From positions 1-64,000 of the forward strand of contig CACVBU010000247.1 of assembly GCA_902728285.1 (NCBI GenBank): DNA of 64,000 nt. The letters are read 5' to 3'. Positions 36,825 through 49,826 of this stretch are shown in pieces. Position numbers and translations under genes: made by a program. The stretch comes from Clytia hemisphaerica (lineage: Eukaryota; Cnidaria; Hydrozoa; Leptothecata; Clytiidae). The stretch's first letter is position 1. Every line of letters starts with the position of its first letter. The notes beneath the pieces were generated by a model that worked only from the letters and a program-made list of their open reading frames with translations, searched no databases and was not told the DNA's origin.

Positions 36825-37145
36825 CTTTAGACGTACAAACTTTCGCGAGCAGAAACTTTCGCGATTTTTGCGAATTTTGGCCTTTTTCGCGATAAAGTAA
36901 ATTTCTTTGAAAATTCTTAACAGGGCAATTCGTGAAAGTTTATGCTCGCGAAAAATTCTCAAAAAAATTGGATATCTATAAAACCTCGAAATCGTGATAA
37001 ATATCAAATTTCGGCATATTATTATCTTTTAATGCCTTTTCCAACCGTCTTTAGCGGATTTAAGGAATATTTTTCACTTTTAAGGCAATTTTTACTCGAA
37101 AATTCTCATTTTTATTCAACGATTCGCGAAAGTTTATGCTGATCT
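36825..37145. repeat. Short interspersed repeat rich in TTCGCGA
   Basis: Contains several copies of AAACTTTCGCGA and its complement TCGCGAAAGTTT at both edges and in the middle, in inverted arrangement. Consistent with a small MITE; boundaries approximate, no clear target duplication. Confidence 0.5.
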
Positions 37146-37414
37146 CAAACATGGCGTTTGGTAAGAGCTTATTGAACACGAAATGTCCCGAGCGCAGTAT
37201 TAATAGTAGAAAATGCCGTATTTCTAGTATTCAGACCAACTTGTTGTATACCAGATCTGTAAAGTGTAGAAGAGGCTTTCTGGGGGAAATTGTATACTCT
37301 TCGGAATAGGACCTTTCTTCCCCTCATCATGAGTAACCCTTTTTGGAAAGCCTTTTGGCGAAACAGTCGAGCGTGCGCAACGCACTGGGATCATCTACAG
37401 ATGCTTCAAATTAT

Positions 37415-37660
37415 TCATAGGCCCGACTGTAGCAAAAAAACCAAAATAATAGTGCCCAGGCCCTGAAAAGTGAAATGAAATAAACACCCCCAGACATTCA
37501 CCCAAGGAACAAGTGTACCAAATTTCAGCCAAATCCGACCATTTTTGAAGTCTCCAGGCTGCCCCAAAGATTTAGCTTCGTTTTGGCGAAAACTCGTCCA
37601 CAAGCCCAAAAATCAAAATTTTTGAAAAATGAAAAAAACACACCCCCAGATATTCACCCA
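37415..37660. repeat. Dispersed repeat with 'cacccccagatattcaccca'
   Basis: Two adjacent versions of a block with 'caca/cacccccagacattcacc' and 'ccaaatttcagccaaat' occur here, with a further relative at about 54430-54570. The foldback element at 37669 is inserted in it. Confidence 0.5.
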
Positions 37661-37668
37661 GAAAATCT

Positions 37669-39585
37669 GGTACATTCGCTGGAGTTAGGTATTCGGTATT
37701 CGGGATTCGGGATTCGCATTCGGGATTCGAAAAAGCTCAATAAAAACTTAACGAAAAAAGATATTAACTTGAAATAAAAAACGGATGCAAGCACACATAC
37801 TAAGGAATAAATCACAATAAAAAAAATTCAGAATATGAGCCCAGTTGTCACGTGACTATGGGAAATTCCCCTATTCGGGATTCAAATCATGTCAGGGACC
37901 TTTCTTCAAAAGCTCGCCAGTCGTCAGTAAATGGTTGAATTGACTTCAAATAAAAAACGGATGCAAGTTCACATGTCAAGGAAGATATTCCAAAAAAAAA
38001 TTCAGAATATGAGCTTAGTTGTCATGTGACTACGGGAATTCCCCTATTCGGGATTCAATTATTTCAGGGACCTTTTTCAAAAGCTTACCAGTCATCAGGA
38101 AATGGTTGGATTGACTCAAATAAAAACGGATGCAGTTCACATGTCAAGGAAAATATTCTAAAGAAACAATTCAGAATATGAGTTTAGTTTGTCACGTGAC
38201 TATGGGAAATTCCCCCCCCTATTGGGAGTTATTTCAATTTAGAGACTATTTTTATAAAGCTTACCAGTCATCAGGAATGGTTGGATTGACTTCAATAACA
38301 AACGGATGCAAGTCACATGTCAAGAAAAACATTCCAACAAAAAATTCCCAATGAGCCTAGTTGTCACGTGACTATGGGAAATTCCCCTTTTGGGGAGTTA
38401 TTTCAGTTTAGGGACCTTTTTTTAAAAAGCTCATAAAACTCAAGTAGAAAGGTATCGACTTCCAAATAACAAACGGATGCAAGTTCACATATCTGGGAAA
38501 ATATTCCAAAAAAAATTATTCAGATATGAGCTTAGTTGTCACGTGACTATGGGAAATTCCCTTTTCAAGGGTTCAATTAATTAGGGACCTTTCTTAAAAA
38601 TGATTTGATTGACTTCAAATAACAAACGGATGCAGTTCGCATGCTAAGGAACAAATTCCTAAAAAAATATTCAGAATATGAGCTTAGCTGTCACGTGACT
38701 AGGGAAATTCCCCTTTTTGGAGTTCTTCAGTTTATGGACCTTTTTTTGAAAAGCTCATAAAAACTCAGGAAGAAAGGTATCGACTTCAAACAACAAACGG
38801 ATGCAATTTCACATATCTGGAAAAATATTCCAAAAAAAATAATTCAGAATATGAGCTTAGTTGTCAAGTGACTACGGGAATTCCCCTATTCGGTTCAAAA
38901 TATTTCAGGGGACCTTTTTCAAAGCTTACCCGTCATCAGGAAATTGTTGGATTGATTTCAAATAACAAACGGATGCAAGTTCACATGTCAAGTAAGATAT
39001 TCCAAAAGAAATAATTCAGAATATGAGCTTAATTGTCAAGTGACTACAGGAAATTCCCCTATTCGGGATTCAAATTATTTCAGGGACCTTTTTCAAAAGC
39101 TTACCAGTCATCAGGAAATGTTTGGATTGACTTCAAATAAAAAACGGATGCAAGTTCACATGTCAAGGAAAATATTCCAAAGAAAACAATTCAGAATATG
39201 AGTTTAGTTGTCACGTGACTATGGGAAATTCCCCTATTTGGGAGTTATTTCAATTTAGAGACTATTTTTATTAAGCTTATCAGTCATCAGGAAATGGTTG
39301 GATTGACTTCAAATAACAAACGGATGCAAGTTCACATATCTGGGAAAATATTCCAAAAAAAATTATTCAGAATATGAGCTTAGTTGTCACGTGACTATGG
39401 GAAATTCCCCTTTTCAAGAGTTCAATTATTTTAGGGACCTTTCTTAAAAATGATTTGATTGACTTCAAATAACAAACGGATGCAAGTTCACATGCTAAGG
39501 AATAAATTCCAAAAAAATAATTCAGAATATGAGTTTAGTTGTCACGTGACTATGGGAAATTCCCCTTTTTGGGAGTTATTTCGAT
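37669..39585 (+). repeat. Left arm of foldback element: 11 tandem ~170-bp units
   Basis: Begins with ATTCGGGATTCGG-type short repeats, then 11 units. The anchor palindrome GTCACGTGAC (or one-base variants) sits at 37847, 38021, 38191, 38363, 38538, 38690, 38863, 39034, 39210, 39385 and 39541, giving spacings of 152-176 bp. Four bases later most units carry GGGAAATTCCC. Each unit also has AACGGATGCAAG and GATTGACTTCAAA. Confidence 0.9.
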
Positions 39586-42500
39586 GAAAAAAAGAAAACA
39601 AAAACAAAAACAAAAAAAAATATATTAGGTCAGAGTACTGCCGATAAGATTTATAAAGAAATAGAGACCTTAAGCTGTAACAGGGAGATAATGTAAATAA
39701 CGAAGTCAGATTTCTGAAGGTCAAAGAAGTCAAAAAATCGAGATGTGAATGAAATAGTTTTTTATTTCTATGATTTGGTACAACAGATAATATAGTTTTA
39801 TGGTTTACAACCCATTATCTTCTTGGATTATTGAGATTTTTTAAGATAATGTTTTTATATCAGATAATGTTTGTTGTTGTATGTCATGGATTTTAAGGAT
39901 CATCTGCTGCGTTTTGTTAGATTGAAGAGCTTTTAGGAGGTCATCAGTTGACTCAGATCAAAGACTTACAACCAAAACAAGACGTCTAAGCGCATAATTA
40001 TGCAAAATTATCTCATTGTTCGAACAATAAAAATAAATTTCCTTTGATCCGCACGTTAGTTGCCGACAAGAGTTAAAAAAATGGCCGCCAAAACTCGAAG
40101 GCCACCAAATTTGGAACTACTTGTCCATGTAATTTTGCTAATTATGGTCTAATTATCATGAAATATGTCAACAAATTGGATTGGTTTGATTTTAGAATAA
40201 TTATTCTTTGCATTTCTGCTCTTTGAACCTTGAACTTTGGCCAGAAGGAAGGAATTTCGCAAAAACAAAATGGCTGACTGGTTTCTGTGTATTTGCTTTA
40301 ATGACCCAAAGAATGGCTTTGAAATACTATGTTAGAGAATTTTTTGATGGTTAAAAATAATTTTCTAGCATTGTAATATGACCAAACTTTAAGTCCATAC
40401 CATTCTTTTTTGTGGCCTGGCTCTTATCAGACTGGCCTGGCTCAATGTTTTTGTGCTATTTTTTGTTAACTGTCAGACTGTGTTTTGTTGGAAATTAAGG
40501 TTTTCATTAGTTAGTTTACCTGGCTTTATGTTTGTTCAGATGAAAAGTATTCGGTTTAATATCGCTCATTTGATTTCGATATAACTTTTTTCAATTTATT
40601 TAGGTGTAAAATATATATAAATATAAAAAAACATCTAAATAATCAACCATAAATTCTGTATATATCCCTGCTCCTTGAAAAGGCATTTCAAAAACAGATG
40701 GGCGACTTCAAATCAAGGATATCTTCAACAGACAAGATGTATTGTGATTAGAATTGAAATATATACATCTAACACCCAATGCTGAAAAATATTTTGTCGC
40801 AATGATGGTTTTTGAATCATAACTTTAATTTTCTGGCTATTTTATTATAACATCGAATCAATTTGTCACTGGATGGATTCTTTGGATATCTTGATATATG
40901 TGGCTTGGCTGGTAGACTTGGTAGATTAGAATTATCAACAGCGATGATGAAAAGATTGCTACTAACACTAACAATATTTGGAATATCTTAAAATTTGGAT
41001 AATGTATTGTTCACACTGTCACTAGAGACAGAGCTCACAGCAGGCTACAAACTGAAATTGTGAGGGTTATTGCATCAGTATATATATGAAAATATTTGGT
41101 ACCCCAACCGTAAAATTGTGATGTATGTCATTTGTAGAAAGTGGATTAAAATATACAATTGATTATGCCTGGGTCATTGACTAAATAAGCGCCATCTGCC
41201 ATCTCATGGACAGAATCTGAGATTTACAAAAATAATGTACATTCAATTGGCTAAAAATGGAAAGAGTATTGAATGCTTGGATATTAATTTTAAAACAGTG
41301 TGCCAGATTTTTAATTTGGCAAGACTGGTTTCTGGCAAATGAAAAAACTATTGCTTGTAGATAATTTTGAACAAATTATAGAAAGCAAACAGAAGCAAAC
41401 TATATAAATTAATCAGTCAGTCATCATAATTAATTTTGAGAGGTAATTCTGGAGGTAGTTCTTAATATTGTGAAATGCTCTGACTGTTAATACCAAAATT
41501 ATTTGTTTGTGTAACTATTTCAATGTAGCGTAAGGGACTTACTGTCTATACTTTGTCATCTAAGTATCATTTTCAATCGTCAATTAATCCTCAGAAAAAA
41601 ATAAATCGGTCATCTATTTTCAAAAGAATAATTGCCTATTTTTGTCTATTATTGTATTGTTGATTGTGTATTTGAAAATTGTTTTTTGTTTGTTTCTCAG
41701 TATTACCAAACAATAAATTAATGATTTTGTATTTTTTGAATAGATTGTGTTATGCCAGTTAACTAGGGTCCTGGTTAAAGATATGTTACATGAATGAGTT
41801 ACTTTGTTCATTTGTGTCCAGACATTTTTTTTACAAATCTCGAGACTGATAGTTGTTAACAAAAATTACGAGTATTTTTGTGATTTTGGTCTTGATTGGA
41901 AATTGTTGACAAATTCTGAAAATTTTCAAATACTTTGAGGGAACCTTTTCTGGCGGGAACTAATTTTGGCAGGCAGCAAATATCCTAAATTTTTTTAATT
42001 TTGGTCGGAACTTATTTTGGCGAATAGTGAATTTTTTTCATTTTGGCGAATGACAGCGTAAATCTCTTCTATTTTGCCTTATTTTGAGCAATTTTGATGA
42101 ATTTCAGGGTTATTTAGGCAAGGAAACAAAAAATTTAATTTTGGCGGGAACTTATTTTGGCGAGTGAGCAAAATATTTAATTTTGGCAGGAACGAACTTT
42201 GGCGAATTTCGTCTAAATTCCCAAAATTAGTTCCCTTAAAGGTACTTATTTTCAAAATAGGAAGTGATGAGTCAAAACAATCCCATCATTTTTCATTAAA
42301 TTTTTCACATTTTTATGGTACTGTAATTTTTATCAAAAGGTGTCATAAAAAAGTGAAATGATCAAACAGGCATTAAAAATAACAGGAGACTTGTTAAAAT
42401 TTTATGTCAGAATCTCCTCAAAAGTTTGGATCAAAATATTGAAAATTGAGTGAAAAAAATTCTTTAATTTTTCAATTCAATTATCAGTCTTTGACCCAAA

Positions 42501-42638
42501 CATTGATTCTATCTTTTCAAAACAATATAATTAAAAAAAATTTTAGAATAAAAAAAACTTATACACTGGGCAGTATCTTTGTTTAAAAGAAAAATTTAAA
42601 ACTTTTAATAAAATAAGGTCCATAAAAGGCTCTAACTA

Positions 42639-42733
42639 CTCTTGGGTACCTAAATAAATGGGGGTTTGGAATAAGCCAGATAGGATAATTTATTTATTAG
42701 CGAGGGTGGGGAAGCTTATTAGGTACCCAAAAG
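42639..42733. mobile_element. 95-bp MITE, TA-flanked
   Basis: Ends CTCTTGGGTACCTAA and TTAGGTACCCAAAAG are inverted; TA lies on each side. Related to the element at 53565-53837, which has the same ends. Confidence 0.65.
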
Positions 42734-44098
42734 TACAGTTTTATATCGTAGATATAGTTTTAGTAAAATAGAGTTTAAAAAATGTTTGTATGTCATTCAA
42801 GTCCATCGTAAAATATCACGATTCCCTCTAGTTGAGTGTCTACTACCATGATTATTATTTCTCCATTCCAATATTGATATTAACACATATAGGTATATTA
42901 AAATAGTCAATCAACATCTTGTATATATGTACTATGTCATTCAAAATACCAAAAATATTCTCAAGTTTCCAATCAATTTAATTGAATGTCAAGAGTATGA
43001 ATTCAATAAGATTGGGTTAATCATTCCACCATTCAAGAAATCAGCCTTTTTAGAGTTTCATATATCTGCAAGTTTTGCAAACACCAAAGTTAAGTAGAAA
43101 AGTGATCAGCCATAATAAATGATAATCAAAACATTCACAACATATTAGTTCTTTAACTCATGTGTCTTTTGGTACTGTAGGCCAGGTCGTCCTCAAAAGT
43201 TTAAAAGTGTCCTAAAGTCTTTGAAGCTCATCATTTGATCATCTTTGAGTACATCTTTCTGGTTTCCAATAGTTGTTGACGATCAACTGTTAGATATGAA
43301 GGCAGTTTGATGTTGATATATCAGGCTGTCGGGTTTCCTCTAGCACTTGAGTAGAGGAGCCCATATCATAAAACTTCAATTTGTATCTTTCTGTTACGAA
43401 GATGATTTGATTGCCAGTAAAACATTTTCACATTCAGAGTTTCTAATTTTCTAATCAAAGTTTTTCTGCTTCAGCCATTTTGAAAATTTCGACGAAAATT
43501 CTGAGAAATTAGTAATATTGATTATTTTTGTTGACTCGGCAAAACAATTGTTTTTATTGCTGACGCGGCAAAATTGATTGTTTTCGTTCACTAATTATGC
43601 GGAAACCATGTAGATATAGTTTATTGTATTAGAAAAACAATAACACGCTATCTGATGAGATCTAACTAAGGTGAAACAATGGTTAGACGTCTTGTTTTGG
43701 TTATAAGTCTTTGCTCAGATCTACTCAGATAAAGTTTTCGACCCTTTAATTCAATAACTTCTCGTAGATCAGCGGGCCATGTAGTATCAATATTATGTAA
43801 GATACTACATCCTCAAGCTCAGTAGTTATTTTAAAAGTATCTCTAATTAAATGGTTTCATAAATTATTTTGATTACTCTATTTGTTGATGTAAAGGTCCT
43901 TAATTGGTATAGTCTAAAATAAGATAAAGATATATTCGTACCATCTAACATTTTTTCAAAGTGATGTCCTTCTTCTTCTACAGCAATTTTTAAAAAGGAT
44001 GATGATATTTTCATGCCAGAATTCAGGCACGTTTACAAGGGTCGTTCTGTGGTCCTTGTAATTCTATTGTTTGATGTTTTAGGAAGACGTAATGTTTT

Positions 44099-45993
44099 AG
44101 GGGGCGTACGGGATATCGGTACATCGGTATTGGCCTTTTTTTAGACCGGTAAATCGGTATTAGAGGAAAAAATTGATCGGTAATCGGTATTTTAAGACAA
44201 TCTCGGTATCGGTAAGAGACCTTTTTTATCTCGGTATTTCGGTATTTTTGGTCAACTATCGGTATCGACCACCTCCTTGGTATCGAAGATCATGAGCCAT
44301 TGCGCTCCTTCACCAATTTTGGTGAATACACTATATTTAAAACAAAATATCTCAAATTATTTGCTCGCTTCGCTCGCACTAGCCTCTTCGAATTCTTCTT
44401 GATAAGTATCAAATTCTCATCGCTTTTTTAGGGTTTATGCTCTATGGTTGCGGATGACTTTAAAAAATTGTCCATACGGCCAAAGCCTCCTTTTCCATGT
44501 GAATATATGAACGATATGTTCTAAGCACTCACACGTAAATTAGTACAAATTAAGGAACACTCGGAGACGCCAATTTTAAGAATCGTGGCTGCAATTTTCA
44601 TAAGGCAAGAGTCTCAGCCTGGGGTCTGCTTGACACATTTCCTGCCGTGAATACAGTTGACGCTCTCTAAACGATCTATTTTGGCGTTTTGGCAGGGGGT
44701 CACGCCTCCCCAAGTGGAGTTTTGAACGCCCAACTCTTAAAATTACCCTAAAATGCGCTTTAAATTGCGCCCAAAGACCAGAAATAACTTGAAAAATCAT
44801 GATTTTTTTTTTGCTCCCTTCGCTCGCAATAAAGTTATAAGACAATTTTTGAAGGAAGATCTAACTGCGCCCCACGACCAATTTGGTGAAAACAATATTC
44901 AAAACAAAAACTCACAATTTTTTTCTTGTTTCATTCGCACGCACTAGCTTCCTTCAATTTTTTGATCTAGAGATTATTAAAGAGTATTAAATTTGTATCT
45001 TTATTCGTTACTTTCTACTATTCGACATTCTATCACTCGATAAGCTCCCATTTTCGATGAAAGTTCGAGGTTCCTTGATGGTTTTCCGTTCTCTTATTCA
45101 ATTTTTAGCATCTTGCTAAACTTTTGGTTATATTTAAGCTCTGTTTTGGAAAAAAATCGCGTCAAACAGAGTTAACTTTTTCCACTGACTAATAGAGAAA
45201 GCATGACCATGGTCGTGTTTTTTGTTCTTTTTTGTTCAATGTCATTATACTGTAATTGGCTTCACTCAATACACCCCTGTCTCAGTGCCCCGGTAGAACT
45301 TTTTCCCTCAGTGGGGATGAAAATTTCTATCAAAATGCCAATGGGGATAGAAAATTTATTGTTTCCAGCTCGAAAATTCCAGTGGGGATGGTTTTGGAGT
45401 GCAATTTTTTACATTTAGTTTTCAATGGGGATAAAATCATAGAGCAATTTCGCAGTGGGGTTGAAATTGTAGGATATTTTTCCACCGGGGACGATTTTTT
45501 GGCCTATTTTTCCACCGGGGTGGGGGGTCCACTGGGTCTGTGACACAGGGGTGTATCAATCCATCTCGATGAGCAATGTCGCAATTTTTTCTTGCTCGCT
45601 TCGCTCGCGTATTTCCTAAATGTTTCTAAAATGACCTGAATTTTAACTTCAATTTTTGGTATACGAATGCAACCAAAAAATGGGCGCCAGAATAAGCATA
45701 CAAGGCGCCTTAAGCCAAAATTCTACTTTTACCTGCCCATCCTTGATCTACCCACCACGCTACTGTTTGGTAATCGTCATAGAGACTTTGGATGGTGACA
45801 AACCCAACCTTTATCGTCCACACGTACCCAGCACCCATATTTGCCTAATTCCCCCCTCCGGGAGATAAGTACCTGAAAAATTGGGAAAAATTGACCGGTA
45901 TCGGTATTTGAACGAAAAATTTATCGGTATATCGGTAATTGAGAAAAAAAGTGATCGGTATATCGGTATTACGAAGGCCCGTACGCCCCCCAC
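44099..45993. mobile_element. Nested CGGTAT-rich element flanked by a 22-bp direct repeat
   Basis: Ends contain the inverted pair GGGGGCGTACGGG and CCCGTACGCCCCC. Outside lie identical 22-bp direct repeats, 44077-44098 and 45994-46015, which begin TTTTAGGAAGACG and end AATGTTTT. Both subterminal regions are dense in (AT)CGGTAT repeats. The string CTTCGCTCGC recurs inside (near 44365, 44818, 45600). It harbours a further MITE at 45269-45556. No coding frame recognised; superfamily unknown. Confidence 0.7.
45269..45556 (+). mobile_element. MITE with ATACACCCCTGT ends
   Basis: 288 bp with perfect inverted ends ATACACCCCTGT and ACAGGGGTGTAT, and internal repeats of (cag/aat)TGGGGAT. Related to the diverged copy in CPA-3 intron 2. 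Confidence 0.7.
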
Positions 45994-46654
45994 TTTTAGG
46001 AAGACGTAATGTTTTGCTTTCGCTATTCTTATTTGTTCGCTGTAATTTGATTGGCAGTTGCCCATCTTCTATTTATTCAACTCTCCGATTGTAGTTGTTG
46101 ATTGCCAGTTGTTATGTTTGATTGACAGGGAGTTTTTTCAGGTTCGGAGGGAGTTTTTCCGAGAATTTATTATGAATTATTTTTTACTTATGGTAAGTGA
46201 TTAGTTGGTTAATTTAGTGGAGGGTCTATGCGTGTATATGAAGAGAAGGAAGGGGCGTTAAAAAGGTAGCTTGGGCGTAGAGAAAAATGAGACAGAATAA
46301 TAGTGGATGAAATAGATGATGATGTATGAGACACAAAAGGGGGTAAAATGATCTATGGGAAAATTTGAAAGATTTGACGTTCTGATGTTGAGACAACATT
46401 GTTTGGACGTTATAACAACGTTCATTACCTGTTGGGTTTATTACGGTTCACTCGAGACAATGCATTTCTTTTGTTATTTGGACCCATATATAGGAACATT
46501 AACAAGAGCATCTAAGGCTGAAAATGGTTGAAAAAAAAGAACATTCAGCCTCAATCAAAATTTAGGTGTTCTAATAAAAGAAACATGAATGTCCTTCAAA
46601 GAAAAATAAGAAAACGCTAATGAAGTAAATCCATGATCAATCCATGGTAATCTT

Positions 46655-48791
46655 TTAAAAAAGGTCTCTAAATTGAAATAACTCCAAAAAAGGGGAACTT
46701 CCCATAGTCACGTGACAACTAAGCTCATGCTTTGAATAATTAATTTTGGAATACTTTCCTTGACATGTGAACTTGCATCCGTTTTTTATTTGAAGTCAAT
46801 CCAACCACTTTCTGATGACTGGTAAGCTTTTTAAAAAAGGTCTAAAAATTAAAATAACTCCCAAATAGGGGAATTTCCCATAGTCACGTGACAACTAAGC
46901 TCATATTCTGAATAATTATTTTTGGAATATTTACCCAGATATGTGAACTTGCATCCGTTTGTTATTTGAAGTCGATACCTTTCTTCCTTGAGTTTTTATA
47001 AGCTTTTCAAAAAAGGTCCCTAAACTGAAATAACTCCCAAAAAGGGGAATTTCCCATAGTCACGTGACAACTAAGCTCATATTCTGAATTATTTTTTTTG
47101 GAATATTTTTCCAGATATGTGAACTTGCATCCGTTTGTTATTTGAAGTCGATACCTTTCTTCCTTGAGTCTTTATGAGCTTTTCAAAAAAGGTCCCTAAA
47201 CTGAAATAACTCCCAAAAAGGGGAATTTCCCATAGTCACGTGACAACTAAGCTCATATTCTGAATTATTTTTTTTGGAATATTTTCCCAGATATGTGAAC
47301 TTGCATCCGTTTGTTATTTGAAGTCGATACCTTTCTTCCTTGAGTTTTTATGAGCTTTTCAAAAAAGGTCCATAAACTGAAATAACTCCCAAAAAGGGGA
47401 ATTTCCCATAGTCACGTGACAGCTAAGCTCATATTCTGAATTAATTTTTTTGGAATTTGTTCCTTAGCATGCGAACTTGCATCCGTTTGTTATTTGAAGT
47501 CAATCAAATCATTTTTAAGAAAGGTCCCTAAAATAATTGAACTTTTGAAAAGGGGAATTTCCCATAGTCACGTGTCAACTAAGCTCATATTCTGAATAAT
47601 TTTTTTTGGAATATTTTCCCAGATATGTGAACTTGCATCCGTTTGTTATTTGAAGTCGATACCTTTCTTCCTTGAGCTTTTATGAGCTTTTCAAAAAAGG
47701 TCCATAAACTGAAATAACTCCCAAAAAGGGGAATTTCCCATAGTCACGTGACAGCTAAGCTCATATTCTGAATTGTTTTTTTTGGAACTTGTTCCTTAGC
47801 ATGCGAACTTGCATCCGTTTGTTATTTGAAGTCAATCAAATCATTTTTAAGAAAGGTCCCTAAAATAATTGAACTCTTGAAAAGGGGAATTTCCCATAGT
47901 CACGTGACAACTAAGCTCATATTCTGAATAATTTTTTTGGAATATTTTCCCAGATATGTGAACTTGCATCCGTTTGTTATTTGAAGTCGATACCTTTCTT
48001 ACTTGAGTTTTTATGAGCTTTTCAAAAAAGGTCCCTAAACTGAAATAACTCCCAAAAAGGGGAATTTCCCATAGTCACGTGACAACTAAGCTCATATTCG
48101 GAATTTTCTTTGTTGGAATGTTTTTCTTGACATGTGAACTTGCATCCGTTTGTTATTTGAAGTCAATCCAACCATTTCCTGATGACTGGTAAGCTTAATA
48201 AAAATAGTCTCTAAATTGAAATAACTCCCAAATAGGGGAATTTCCCATAGTCACGTGACAACTAAACTCATATTCTGAATTGTTTTCTTTGGAATATTTT
48301 CCTTGACATGTGAACTTGCATCCGTTTTTTATTTGAAGTCAATCCAACCATTTCCTGATGACTGGTAAGCTTTTGAAAAAGGTCCCTGAAATAATTTGAA
48401 TCCCGAATAGGGGAATTTCCCGTAGTCACATGACAACTAAGCTCAAATTCTGAATTTATTTTTTTGGAATATCTTCCTTGACATGTGAACTTGCATCCGT
48501 TTTTTATTTGATGAAGTCAATTCAACCATTTAGTGACGACTGGCGAGCTTTTGAAGAAAGGTCCCTGACATGATTTGAATCCCGAATAGGGGAATTTCCC
48601 ATAGTCACGTGACAACTGAGCTCATATTCTGAATTTTTTTTATTGGGATTTATTCCTTAGTATGTGTGCTTGCATCCGTTTTTTATTTCAAGTTAATATC
48701 TTTTTTCGTTAAGTTTTTATTGAGCTTTTTCGAATCCCGAATGCGAATCCCGAATCCCGAATACCGAATACCTAACTCCAACGAATCTACC
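46655..48791 (-). repeat. Right arm of foldback element: 12 tandem ~170-bp units
   Basis: Inverted relative to the left arm. GTCACGTGAC or close variants sit at 46707, 46883, 47059, 47235, 47411, 47567, 47743, 47899, 48074, 48250, 48425 and 48604 (spacings 156-179 bp), each preceded by GGGAATTTCCC-type palindromes. Ends in CGAATCCCGAAT short repeats that mirror the left end. Confidence 0.9.
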
Positions 48792-49218
48792 AGAAAATCT
48801 TTGTACATTGTGGGTGGAGGATAAATTGGATATTTTGTCCGGGGTTAGAAAAGTCTGCAAAATTTTACTTGCTTTATGGGCAAACTTGCTCTGTTTAACA
48901 ACAAAATTAGATAAAAATTGCATATAACTCACTCTAGCTTCTTGGTTGTCTGTACACAAACCCGATTCTACGGCTAATTTCAAAATTCATTCCCGTACTT
49001 CGCTACGATAATCGTGAGATACACTCTGGTACAGAGTAGCTTCTTGGATATTGAAAATAAGTTATGAAAATGGGGTATAGGAAACTTTCTACACCTAATA
49101 CCGTTCAGAAAAATGCAGATACATCTGTGACTTTAGAGGATGGGTAAAAGATATAGCATCTTTAAGGTCAACCCGTATTTTTAGTGTGGTCGTGTAACAA
49201 AAATACAGGCTGTTTGTA

Positions 49219-49826
49219 GGAAAAAAATAAGATCTCCAGACCTTCTCTATAGGATGCTTATACCTCAGGAAAAAATCCCCTAAAATCCCACTGGTGGAAA
49301 ATCCCTTTTTTGGGTTATTTCTATTTTCCCCAGGCAAAATCCTAAGGGCGAAATTTTTTGAAAATTTCAAACTCATTTTTAGACATTATCCTGCATTATC
49401 AAGTATACCATTCGAAAGCTCTCGAAAACTGTATAAAAGACTTTTAAACGGTTATAGCCGATTTCCTTACCTAACTCGAGATATTTCATGCGCAAGTTCC
49501 ACTTTTCGTCACATTTTGGTCTAAAATTGACCATATATAGCATCTTCTGCGTGAATTATCTTGAGTTAGGTAATGAAATCGTCTATACCCGTTTGAAAGT
49601 CTTCTATATAGTTTTTCGAGAGCTTTCGAATGGTATACTTGATAATGTCTGAAAATGAGTTTGAAATTTTCAAAAAATTTTGCCCTTAGGGTTTTGCCTG
49701 GGGAAAAAAGAAATGTCCCAAAAAAAGGATGTTCCACCAGTGGGATTTTAAGGGATTTTTTCCTGAGGCATAACCATCCTATAGAGAAGGTCTGGAGAAA
49801 GTTTCAGCTGGATCTTATTTTTTCCC
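49219..49826. repeat. 608-bp hairpin element
   Basis: Near-perfect inverted repeat with ~260-bp arms and a loop near 49475-49560. The left arm includes CCAGACCTTCTCTATAGGAT and 'cctcaggaaaaaatccc'; the right arm has the complements. Apparent coding frames are mirror images on the two strands and so reflect the palindrome, not genes. Foldback MITE structure. Confidence 0.85.

Larger units (their letters stand above)
39586..46654. other. Central 7 kb of the foldback element
   Basis: AT-rich. I see no frame longer than about 100 codons with family resemblance on either strand. Segment 41940-42235 repeats 'ttttggcgggaac' motifs. Two nested insertions are listed separately. Confidence 0.5.
37669..48791. 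mobile_element. Giant foldback (long-TIR) element, Mutator-like, 11.1 kb
   Basis: Bounded by a 9-bp direct repeat AGAAAATCT at 37660-37668 and 48792-48800. Ends are inverted: GGTACATTCGCTGGAGTTAG on the left, and the right end read backwards is GGTAGATTCGTTGGAGTTAG. The arms extend inwards for about 2 kb each and consist of tandem ~170-bp units. A 9-bp duplication plus very long terminal inverted repeats fits the Mutator-like group or classical foldback elements. The 7-kb centre (about 39590-46650) shows no transposase and is AT-rich, so this copy is probably non-autonomous. It carries nested insertions (42639-42733, 44099-45993). Confidence 0.85.

Noticed and set aside
37847-48613. CRISPR-like array from regularly spaced palindromes
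   Set aside because: The whole unit, not just a short repeat, is conserved, and the genome is eukaryotic; these are satellite-like arms of a transposon.
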